The position numbers were made by a program, and so were the translations under genes. Of a stretch of DNA of 64,000 nt, positions 7,707 to 14,941 are shown one piece after another; the stretch's first letter is position 1, and every line of letters begins with the position of its first letter. The notes beneath the pieces are model-generated. The model was given only the letters and a program-made list of their open reading frames with translations, was not told where the DNA came from and did not search any database. The stretch covers positions 248,001 through 312,000 of the forward strand of contig NZ_JAEHOH010000001.1 of NCBI RefSeq assembly GCF_016522505.1. The letters run 5' to 3'. The stretch is from Leucobacter chromiisoli. Lineage in GTDB: Bacteria; Actinomycetota; Actinomycetes; Actinomycetales; Microbacteriaceae.

Positions 7707-8903
7707 ATGCACACCCCGCACCACACGCCCCGGATCGTGATCGTCGGCGCCGGCATCGTCGGCCTCGGCCACGCCGTCGCCGCGCTCGACGCCGGCTTCC
7801 GCGTCATCGTGATCGAGCAGGACTCCGCCACCGTCGCTGCGAGCGTCCGCAACTTCGGCCACGTCGGCGCCTCCGTGCAGACGGGCGAGCTCGGGGAGCT
7901 CGCCCGTGAGGCCCTGCCCGTGTGGAAGGGCCTCGTCGAGCGGGCCGGGGTCGAGGCGCGCGTCTCCGGCACGCTCGTCGTCGCCCGCAGCGCGGCGGAG
8001 GAGGCCGTGCTGCAGGAGCTCGCCGCCGACCCGACGCGCTTCCCCGAGGGCGCGCGCCTGCTGACGGGCGCCCAGGCGGCGCCGATGCTCGGGATCGCCG
8101 GATCGGGCTCCGCGAACGGCCCCCGCGCGGACGCCGGCTCGACCTCGGAGCTCCTGGCCGCTGCTCTGCTCCCGGGCGATCTCACCGCCGACCCGCGCTC
8201 GGCGGTCGCTCGGATCGCCGCGTGGGTCGACGCGCACGAGCGGGGCGAGGTGCGCTTCCGCACCGCCGTGCACGGCGTCGAGGCGCGACTGGACGCCGGG
8301 GGTGCGGGCTCCGTCGCCGTCGACACGAACCGGGGCAGGATCGAGGCCGACCACGTGGTGGTCGCGGCCGGGCACCTCGTCGGTCGGCTCTTCCCCGAGC
8401 TCGCGGAGGCCGGCGACGTGCGCGAGTGCGCCCTGCAGATGGCCCGCGTACGCGCCCCCGAGGGGCTTCCGCTCGGGCCGGCCGTGCTCAGCGGCACCTC
8501 GATGCTGCGCTACGGCGCCTTCGCGGGTCCCGCCGCCGATGCCCTGCGCGCGCATCTCGCCGAGACCCGGCCCGATCTGCTCGAGATCGACGCGAACGTC
8601 ATGTTCACGCACCAAGCCGACGGCACGCTGCTCGTCGGCGACTCGCACTTCTCGTTCGGTTCGGCGCCGCCGTTCCTCGACGAGCGCTGCTCGCTCCTGC
8701 TGCTCGACGAGGCCGCCGCGATCCTCGGCGTGCCCGGCCTCGAGGTGCTGGAGCGCTGGCAGGGCGTCTATGCCACGAGCGCCAGGCAGGACATCCTGCG
8801 GGCCTCCCCCGAACCCGGCGTCGAGGTCGTCTCCGTGACGACCGGGGTCGGCATGACCACCGGGCTCGGGATCGGGGCGCGCACCGTCGCCGCGCTCTCC
8901 TGA
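7707..8903 (+). CDS. FAD-dependent oxidoreductase, TIGR03364 family (phosphonate-associated)
   Basis: A flavoprotein of the DAO/glycine-oxidase fold, 398 aa. The N-terminal dinucleotide motif is VIVGAGIVGLGHA (residues about 11-23). The C-terminus ends with the second flavin contact region VTTGVGMTTGLGIGARTVA. TIGR03364 members recur in phosphonate loci, and some relatives are reported to oxidise aminoethylphosphonates. Here it may make phosphonoacetaldehyde for the PhnX-like hydrolase. The ATG at 7707 follows TGGAG. It is the first gene of a run with phnD, phnC and phnE on the plus strand. The canonical transaminase PhnW is absent, so this oxidase could replace it. Substrate assignment is inference. 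Confidence 0.85.
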   Translation: MHTPHHTPRIVIVGAGIVGLGHAVAALDAGFRVIVIEQDSATVAASVRNFGHVGASVQTGELGELAREALPVWKGLVERAGVEARVSGTLVVARSAAEEAVLQELAADPTRFPEGARLLTGAQAAPMLGIAGSGSANGPRADAGSTSELLAAALLPGDLTADPRSAVARIAAWVDAHERGEVRFRTAVHGVEARLDAGGAGSVAVDTNRGRIEADHVVVAAGHLVGRLFPELAEAGDVRECALQMARVRAPEGLPLGPAVLSGTSMLRYGAFAGPAADALRAHLAETRPDLLEIDANVMFTHQADGTLLVGDSHFSFGSAPPFLDERCSLLLLDEAAAILGVPGLEVLERWQGVYATSARQDILRASPEPGVEVVSVTTGVGMTTGLGIGARTVAALS

Positions 8904-8956
8904 CCCCGTCCACGACACCCACCCGGCCCACCCGGCCCAGACTCCCAAGGAGCACC

Positions 8957-9883
8957 GTGAAGCAGCACACCCTGAAGAAGAACACCGCACTCGCATCCCT
9001 CACCCTCGGCGCCCTCGCGCTCGGCGCGACCGGCTGCGCGAGCACCGGCGCCGAGGCCTCGGGCGAGGCATCGGCCACCTGCCCCGACGGCAAGATCCGC
9101 TTCGGGATCCTGCCCTACGAGGATCCCGAGCGCCTCGAGCCCGCCTATCAGGTGCTCGCGGAGGCCCTGTCCGAGAAGCTCGACTGCCCCGTCGAGGTCA
9201 CCATCACCGAGGACTACTCGGCCGAGGTGCTCGCGATGGAGAACGACTCGCTCGAGATCGCCCAGTTCGGTCCGCTCGGCTTCGTGTTCGCGAGCGAGCG
9301 CGCGGGCGCCGTCCCGCTCGCCTCCTTCGGCGACGCCGAGGGGCAGCCGACCACGTACACCGGCGGCATCTGGGTGCCGAAGGATTCCGACATCGAGACG
9401 ATCGACGACCTGCCGGGCAGGACCCTCGCGCTGGGCAGCCCGGGATCCACCTCGGGCGACGCGCTCCCGATGTCGGCGCTCGCCGAGGCGGGCATCGAGG
9501 ACGAGGTGACGGCCGACTACGCCGGCGGCCACCCCGAGGCGCTGCTCGCACTCGTGAACGGCACCGTCGACGCCGCCCAGATCAACTCGCAGACCCTCGC
9601 CACGGCCGAGGCGGAGGGGACGTTCGACGCGAGCGAGTACCGCCAGATCTGGGAGTCGGAGGAGATCCCGAACGACCCGATCACGGTGCGCGACAACCTG
9701 CCCCAGGAGTTCAAGGACGCCGTCGAGGAGGCCCTCCTGAGCCTCGACGCCGAAGACGTCGAGCAGGTCTCCGCCTTCCTCGGCGTGGACCCCGCCGGCC
9801 CGCTGATCCCGGTCACGGTCGAGACCTACCAGCCGCTCTTCGACCTCGCCGAGACCATGGGCCTCACCGAGGAGGACGTGTGA
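8957..9883 (+). CDS. phnD: Phosphonate ABC transporter substrate-binding lipoprotein PhnD
   Basis: A periplasmic-type binding lipoprotein of 308 aa that captures phosphonates or related oxyanions outside the membrane. It has a signal peptide with lipobox LGATGC (Cys27), then the PhnD-type core beginning IRFGILPYEDPERLEPAY and the diagnostic IAQFGPLGFVFASE. The GTG start at 8957 has AAGGAG 4 bases upstream and gives a sensible signal peptide. The stop TGATGA overlaps the start of phnC by one base, so the genes are coupled. The exact ligand (aminoethylphosphonate, N-methyl-aminoethylphosphonate, phosphite) cannot be read from sequence. Confidence 0.93.
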   Translation: MKQHTLKKNTALASLTLGALALGATGCASTGAEASGEASATCPDGKIRFGILPYEDPERLEPAYQVLAEALSEKLDCPVEVTITEDYSAEVLAMENDSLEIAQFGPLGFVFASERAGAVPLASFGDAEGQPTTYTGGIWVPKDSDIETIDDLPGRTLALGSPGSTSGDALPMSALAEAGIEDEVTADYAGGHPEALLALVNGTVDAAQINSQTLATAEAEGTFDASEYRQIWESEEIPNDPITVRDNLPQEFKDAVEEALLSLDAEDVEQVSAFLGVDPAGPLIPVTVETYQPLFDLAETMGLTEEDV

Positions 9884-10671
9884 TGACCGCCCCGGCCCTC
9901 GCTCCGGCGGCGCCGGCCTCGCGGCCCGAGGCCGGCGAGATCCTGCTCGACGTGCGCGCGATCTCGAAGAGCTTCGGCGACCGCGTCGTACTCGACGACA
10001 TGAGCATGCAGGTGCGCGCCGGCGAGGTCGTCGCCTTCCTCGGGGCGAACGGCTCGGGCAAGTCGACGACGCTGCGGGCCGTGAACGGGCTCATCGAGGC
10101 CGACTCGGGAGACATCACCATCGCGGGCGTGCGGCTGAACGAGGCGAGCGCGCCGCGTCGGGCCGAGGCGAGGCGCACCGCCGCGACGGTGTTCCAGAAG
10201 ATCCACCTCGTCGGTCGCCGCACGGCGCTGCAGAACGTCTGCGCCGGCGGCTTCTCGCGGCTGCCGGCCTGGCGATCCCTCCCGCCGCTCTTCGGCCGCG
10301 ACCTGAAGGAGGAGGCCATGGCCTGCCTCGACCGGGTCGGTCTCGCCGATCGCGCCCACGATCGTGCCGGCAGCCTCTCGGGCGGGCAGCAGCAGCGGGT
10401 GGCCATCGCCCGCGCCCTGTGCCAGCGGCCGCGCATGATCCTGGCCGACGAGCCGGTCTCGGCCCTCGATCCGAAGGCCGCCGACGACGTCATGGCGCTC
10501 CTGCACGAGCTCGCCGTGCAGGAGCGGCTGGGCGTGGCGGCCGTGCTGCACCAGCCGCACCTCGCCCGCACGTACGCCCACCGCGTCATCGGCCTGCGCG
10601 GCGGTCGGCTGGTGTTCGACGCGCCCACCGACCGCATCGACGACGCCGAGCTCGCGTCGCTCTACCTCTGA
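9883..10671 (+). CDS. phnC: Phosphonate ABC transporter ATP-binding protein PhnC
   Basis: The ATPase that drives phosphonate import, 262 aa. Walker A is GANGSGKST (about residues 49-57). The ABC signature is LSGGQQQRVAIARAL, followed by Walker B MILADEPVSALDP and the switch His in AAVLHQPHLA. The start is the ATG overlapping the phnD stop; a GTG one codon earlier (9880) is possible. It is followed 9 bases later by phnE. With phnD and phnE it forms a complete phosphonate importer. Confidence 0.95.
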   Translation: MTAPALAPAAPASRPEAGEILLDVRAISKSFGDRVVLDDMSMQVRAGEVVAFLGANGSGKSTTLRAVNGLIEADSGDITIAGVRLNEASAPRRAEARRTAATVFQKIHLVGRRTALQNVCAGGFSRLPAWRSLPPLFGRDLKEEAMACLDRVGLADRAHDRAGSLSGGQQQRVAIARALCQRPRMILADEPVSALDPKAADDVMALLHELAVQERLGVAAVLHQPHLARTYAHRVIGLRGGRLVFDAPTDRIDDAELASLYL

Positions 10672-10680
10672 GGAACCGAC

Positions 10681-11538
10681 ATGACCGACACCGTCTCCAC
10701 CGCCACGTCCACCGCCGCCCCGACGGGGGCCGGGAACCACCGCGGCCTGCGCGTGCCGCGCGACCCCCGGGTGCCCGTCCGCGCTGGGTCCTGGGCGCTG
10801 GTCCTCGCCGTCCTCGTCGTGCTGCACCTCGTCGCCTTCCGGGCCACCGACTTCCGGCCCGAGGCCCTCGCCACCGGGGCGGAGGGCATGTGGAACTTCC
10901 TCGCCGAGGCGATCCCGCCCGATTTCAGCGGCGAGGTGGTGGGCGTCGGAGTCCAGGGCGCGCTCACGACGCTCTGGATCGGCCTGCTCGGCACGACCGT
11001 CTCGGTGCCGACGGCGCTGCTGCTCGCCGTGCTCGGCGCGCGCACGACCTCGCCGAACGCGTTCGTGTACCAGCTCGCCCGCGGGATCCTGTCGTTCTTC
11101 CGCGCGGTGCCCGACATCGTCTTCGCGCTGATCTTCGTGACCGCGGTGGGGCTCGGCCCCTTCGCCGGCGTGCTCGCTCTGATCTGCCACAACACCGGCG
11201 TGATGGGCAAGCTCTGGTCGGAGGCGATGGAGGACATCGACCCCGGCCCCGAGCAGGCGCTGCGCACCGCGGGGGCGAGCCGCCTCCAGGTGGTGGCCAA
11301 CGCGACGCTCCCGAGCGTGCTGCCGCAGCTCACGGGCCTGCTGCTCTACCGCTTCGACGTGAACGTGCGCTCGTCGCTCGTGCTCGGGCTCGTGGGCGCG
11401 GGCGGTATCGGCCTGCTCATCAACAAGTCGATCAAGACGTTCCAGTTCGACGAGATGCTGACCTACCTCATCATCATCCTGGTCGTGATCGTCGCCGTCG
11501 ATCTCGCGTCGGCCTGGATCCGCAAGCGCCTGCAGTAG
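10681..11538 (+). CDS. phnE: Phosphonate ABC transporter permease PhnE
   Basis: Membrane subunit of the phosphonate importer, 285 aa. A hydrophilic N-terminal extension of about 35 residues precedes about six membrane helices. The EAA loop that contacts PhnC is visible as EQALRTAGASRLQVVANATLP. LVGAGGIGLLIN near the C-terminus is characteristic of PhnE. The ATG follows GAGGAAC. The operon appears to end here; the next gene has its own promoter at about 11600. Confidence 0.94.
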   Translation: MTDTVSTATSTAAPTGAGNHRGLRVPRDPRVPVRAGSWALVLAVLVVLHLVAFRATDFRPEALATGAEGMWNFLAEAIPPDFSGEVVGVGVQGALTTLWIGLLGTTVSVPTALLLAVLGARTTSPNAFVYQLARGILSFFRAVPDIVFALIFVTAVGLGPFAGVLALICHNTGVMGKLWSEAMEDIDPGPEQALRTAGASRLQVVANATLPSVLPQLTGLLLYRFDVNVRSSLVLGLVGAGGIGLLINKSIKTFQFDEMLTYLIIILVVIVAVDLASAWIRKRLQ

Positions 11539-11597
11539 CGGGCGCGGCGGCCACCGGGCGTCGCGCGCGGGGCGAGGCGCGTCCGCTCGAACCAGCG

Positions 11598-11615
11598 AAT
11601 GATTCTCATTATGCT
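11598..11615 (+). promoter_or_regulatory. Zur-box-like palindrome with overlapping -10 element
   Basis: AATGA-TTC-TCATT (11598-11610) matches the core of actinobacterial Zur boxes. It overlaps a -10 element TATGCT (11610-11615) that lies 6 bases before a GTG start at 11622, so a bound repressor would block a leaderless promoter. A related box is at 19833-19849. Fur or DtxR-type binding is the alternative. Confidence 0.65.
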
Positions 11616-11621
11616 TGTGGG

Positions 11622-12782
11622 GTGGCTGCAGGGGAGACGCGGGGCCGGACGAGCGCCGAGGTGATGCACGCGGCGGGGGACGCCCCGGGGAGCGGGCGCG
11701 CCGGAGGGGCGCCCGCGGCAAGAGGCCGTGCGGGATCCCGCGCCGCCGTCGCGGCACTCGCCGGGGCCGCGCTGCTGCTCGTGCTCTTCGGGATCCGAGG
11801 CCTCGCCCCCGGCGGAGACGCGCTCGAGCTGCCCGAGCGGATCCGCGATCTCCTCACGCTCTCCATCAGCGTGCTGATCGAGTCGCTGCCCTTCGTCTTC
11901 CTGGGCGTGCTGCTCTCGATCGTCGTGCAGATCTGGCTGCCCGCGACGCTGTTCGACCGGCTGCTGCCCCGTTCGCGGGTGCTGCGCCGGGCGGTGCTCT
12001 CACTGCTCGGCGTGCTGCTGCCCGTCTGCGAGTGCGGCAACGTGCCGCTCGCGCGCGGCCTCATGGTGCGCGGCCTCAGCGTCTCCGAGTCGATCACCTT
12101 CCTGCTCGCCGCACCGATCCTCAACCCCGTCACCATCATCACCACGTATCAGGCCTTCGGGTGGGAGAACGGCATCCTCGCCGCGCGCATCGTCGGCGGC
12201 TTCGTCATCGCGAACCTGGCGGGGTGGGTGTTCGACCGGCACCCCAGGCAGCACGAGCTCCTCACGCCCCGTTTCGGCGCCAGCTGCTCCCGGCCGGCCG
12301 CGGGGGGAGGTCGCGCGGGCCACGACCACGCGGGCCACGACCACGCGGGCCACGACCACGGCGGCCGCGAGGGCGTGCGCTCCCGTCTGCGCCGCAGCGC
12401 CCTCGGCTTCGCCGCCGAGACGAGCGCCCTGCTGCCGGCGCTCATCGTCGGCTCGGCGATCGCGGGCGCGATCCAGGTCGGCGTCTCGCGCGAGGCGCTC
12501 GTGACGCTCGGCTCGCACCCGGTGTACTCGGTGCTCGCCCTCATCGCGCTGGCGTTCGTGATCGCGATCTGCTCGAACGTCGACTCCTTCTTCATCCTCT
12601 CCTTCGCGTCGACCTTCATGCCGGGCAGCATCGTCGCGTTCCTCCTGTTCGGCGCCATGATGGACGTCAAGATGATCGCCCTGCTGCGCACCACCTTCAC
12701 GGCGCGCACGCTCGCGCTGCTGGCGGCGCTCGTGGGGCTGTGCTGCCTCTGCATCGGCTGGGGGATGAACCTTGTGGCGTAG
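11622..12782 (+). CDS. SO_0444/YraQ-type permease with His-rich loop
   Basis: A membrane protein of 386 aa in the DUF318/permease superfamily whose members are tied to divalent metal or metalloid efflux or uptake; the real substrate is unknown. It has about eight helices in two halves. The first half holds LPVCECGNVPLARGL with a Cys pair, and the second holds AICSNVDSFFILSFA. The loop between the halves (about residues 225-247) repeats GHDHA three times, an evident metal-binding stretch encoded by a 15-base DNA repeat at about 12318-12365. The start is the GTG at 11622, likely leaderless and overlapped by the Zur-like box. It overlaps the TIGR03943 gene, its usual partner. A role in zinc homeostasis is inferred from the box and the histidines. 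Confidence 0.82.
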   Translation: MAAGETRGRTSAEVMHAAGDAPGSGRAGGAPAARGRAGSRAAVAALAGAALLLVLFGIRGLAPGGDALELPERIRDLLTLSISVLIESLPFVFLGVLLSIVVQIWLPATLFDRLLPRSRVLRRAVLSLLGVLLPVCECGNVPLARGLMVRGLSVSESITFLLAAPILNPVTIITTYQAFGWENGILAARIVGGFVIANLAGWVFDRHPRQHELLTPRFGASCSRPAAGGGRAGHDHAGHDHAGHDHGGREGVRSRLRRSALGFAAETSALLPALIVGSAIAGAIQVGVSREALVTLGSHPVYSVLALIALAFVIAICSNVDSFFILSFASTFMPGSIVAFLLFGAMMDVKMIALLRTTFTARTLALLAALVGLCCLCIGWGMNLVA

Positions 12783-13563
12783 TCGACTGCTCACCCACTG
12801 GAAGGGCCTGCTGCTCAGCTCGATCGGGATCGCCGCGAGCTGCTGGCTCGCGTTCTCGGGGCGCCTGGGGTGGTACGTGCACCCCCGATACTTCGCCTTC
12901 ACCGTCGTGATGATGGCGATCGCCGCCGTGGCGGTGCTCGCCGCGTTCGCGGTGCTCGGCGTGCGCGGCGCGGAGGCCGATGCCGACGCGACCCCCGACG
13001 CCGAGCCCCGCCCCGCCCCCGCGCGCTGGCGCGGATGGGGCACCGTCGTGCTGATCACGGCCACCGCCGTCGCGCTGCTCGTGCTGCCCCCCGCGACGCT
13101 CACGACGAGCACCGCCGAGCAGCGGCAGATGAACGCCTCCGTGACGACGGGCGCCGGTATGGGCGGCGCGGGGTCGGACGCCGCCGGCGCGGCGGCGCTC
13201 GCCGTGGAGAACGGGGAGGACCTGAACGTCCGCGACTGGTCGCTGCTGCTGCGGCGCGGCGATCCGGGCGCGGTGACGGGTGTGGAGACGGAGCTCGTGG
13301 GCTTCGTGCTGCCCGATGAGGAGGACCCGGAGAACCTCTTCTACGTGTCGCGCTTCGTGGTCACGTGCTGCGCCGTGGACGCGCAGCCGGTCGGGGTCCC
13401 CGTCTACATGCCGGGCTGGCAGGAGTCCTTCGCGACGGACGACTGGGTGTCGGTCGCGGGGGTGTTCGCGCCGAACCCCAGCGCGGCGAGCGCTCAGCCC
13501 GTCGCGCTGCGCGCGGCGGAGGCGGCCGGGACCGAGGCGCCGGAGGACCCCTATGTCTACTGA
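12772..13563 (+). CDS. TIGR03943 family membrane protein (permease partner)
   Basis: A 263-aa membrane protein that nearly always travels with the permease encoded just upstream. Two membrane helices lie in the first 60 residues and a third at about 91-109. After these comes an extracytoplasmic domain with the family signature FVVTCCAVDAQPVGVPVY. The start is the TTG at 12772, inside the permease gene, giving an 11-base overlap. The adjacent Cys pair could bind metal, but the function is not established. It overlaps the next gene by 11 bases, so permease, TIGR03943 and the Ig-like protein are one translationally coupled unit. Confidence 0.85.
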   Translation: MWRSRLLTHWKGLLLSSIGIAASCWLAFSGRLGWYVHPRYFAFTVVMMAIAAVAVLAAFAVLGVRGAEADADATPDAEPRPAPARWRGWGTVVLITATAVALLVLPPATLTTSTAEQRQMNASVTTGAGMGGAGSDAAGAAALAVENGEDLNVRDWSLLLRRGDPGAVTGVETELVGFVLPDEEDPENLFYVSRFVVTCCAVDAQPVGVPVYMPGWQESFATDDWVSVAGVFAPNPSAASAQPVALRAAEAAGTEAPEDPYVY

Positions 13564-14878
13564 TCGGCCCGCCGCTCGCGGACGCTTCGGAGGGTGCTCG
13601 GCGGTGACGCTCGTCGTCCTCGCGGCGCTCGCCGGCGGGCTCGCATTCGCGAACGCCCAGCAGGGGCCGCGGCTGACGGCCGCCGAGGCGAACCCCGCTG
13701 CGGCGATCGAGCGCGCGGGGCAGCGCATCGTGCTGCACGCGAACCAGCCGATCGAGGAGGTCGATCCGGCCGCGCTCCGCATCGAGCCCGATGTCGGGTT
13801 CGCCGTCGACACCGAGGGCGCCACGGTGACGATCCAGCTCGAGGAGACGCTGCGCTACGGCACCGAGTACACCATCGCGGCATCGGTGCGGGGCGCGTTC
13901 ACCGGAGCCGAGGGCGAGCTGAGCACGTCGCTCGCGACCCCCGATCCCGAGGTCTACACCCTGCTGCGCGGTGCGGAGCCCGGCGCCGATGCGACGCCCG
14001 CGGACGAGGATCGCATCGTGAGACGCGGCCTCGTGGCCCCGGGCGGCGAGGAGACGGTGCTCTCGGGGCACCGCATCCAGGAGTACGCCGTGGTCGGGGA
14101 GCGGATCGCGGCGATCACCCTGGACGCTGGCGGGAGCCCACGGCTCGACGTCGCATCGATGCCGGCAGGAGGCTCCGGCGGCGCCGATCCCGACGGCGGC
14201 TCCGAGCCCTCCGGCGCGTCCTCCGGCCTCGGCGCCGACGACTCGGCGCCCGGGGCGGGCGCCGGCTTCAACGCCGCGCCGACCGACGAGGTGCGGCTCA
14301 CGCCCGAGGGGGTGGAGCGGGTCTCGGGGCTGCGCGGCGAGCCCGTCACGCGGCTGCTCGGCTACGTCGTCGAGGACCTCTCGGATACCGGGGGCCGCGA
14401 CTACCGGGACGTCCTGATGATCGACGACATGAACACCGACATGAGCACTCCGACGGAGATCACGGGGCACGGCGGGGAGCCGCTGGCGGTGCGGGAGTGG
14501 CGGTTCGTACCCGGCACCGCCGAGGTGATCGTGCTGAGCCGCGACGGCGGCGTCTACCTCGCTGACGCGCTCACGGCGCCCGCCGCGGAGCCGCTCGCGG
14601 CGGACGACCCGCGCCGGGCGGTGCTCGAGGAGCCCGAGGCCGCCACCCGGGCCCGCGAGCGCTTCCGCCCCGCGTCGGACGACAGCACCGTCGGCTCGTA
14701 CTGCCTCTCGCCGAACGGAGAGTACCTCGCGATCGAGGTGATCTCGGCCGAGGGCCGACCCGACGGCTACCCGCTCCGTCCCGGATTCACCAGCACGGGG
14801 GTCTCGTTCGTCCGCGTGGCCGACGGCGAGGTGGTGCGCCGGGCGAACGGGATGCTCCCCGACTGGTGCACGGGATAG
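13553..14878 (+). CDS. Membrane-anchored protein with Ig-like domain and propeller-like C-terminal region
   Basis: A 441-aa protein I do not recognise as a named family. An N-terminal helix (residues about 14-34, VTLVVLAALAGGLAFANA) should act as signal anchor. Residues about 35-125 resemble an SbsA/Big_5 Ig-like domain (IVLHANQPIEEVDPAALRI, YGTEYTIAASV). The rest alternates short beta-rich segments such as SPNGEYLAIEV, suggesting a beta-propeller, interrupted by a Gly/Ser-rich linker at about 205-240. It is coupled by overlap to the TIGR03943 gene, so it is likely an extracytoplasmic partner of the permease under the same Zur-like control. The function is unknown. Confidence 0.7.
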   Translation: MSTDRPAARGRFGGCSAVTLVVLAALAGGLAFANAQQGPRLTAAEANPAAAIERAGQRIVLHANQPIEEVDPAALRIEPDVGFAVDTEGATVTIQLEETLRYGTEYTIAASVRGAFTGAEGELSTSLATPDPEVYTLLRGAEPGADATPADEDRIVRRGLVAPGGEETVLSGHRIQEYAVVGERIAAITLDAGGSPRLDVASMPAGGSGGADPDGGSEPSGASSGLGADDSAPGAGAGFNAAPTDEVRLTPEGVERVSGLRGEPVTRLLGYVVEDLSDTGGRDYRDVLMIDDMNTDMSTPTEITGHGGEPLAVREWRFVPGTAEVIVLSRDGGVYLADALTAPAAEPLAADDPRRAVLEEPEAATRARERFRPASDDSTVGSYCLSPNGEYLAIEVISAEGRPDGYPLRPGFTSTGVSFVRVADGEVVRRANGMLPDWCTG

Positions 14879-14922
14879 CCCCGACCGGTGCGCCGGGGAG
14901 CCCCGACCGGTGCGCCGGAGAG
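14879..14922. repeat. 22-base tandem duplication between convergent genes
   Basis: Two adjacent copies (14879-14900 and 14901-14922), differing at one base, start right after the stop of the Ig-like gene. They fill most of the gap to the convergent ABC permease gene. I see no clear terminator here. Confidence 0.85.
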
Positions 14923-14941
14923 CCGGGGAGCGGCGCCGGGC

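Noticed and set aside
12318-12365. Short tandem repeat as an independent element
   Set aside because: It encodes the GHDHA loop of the permease and is explained by the protein.
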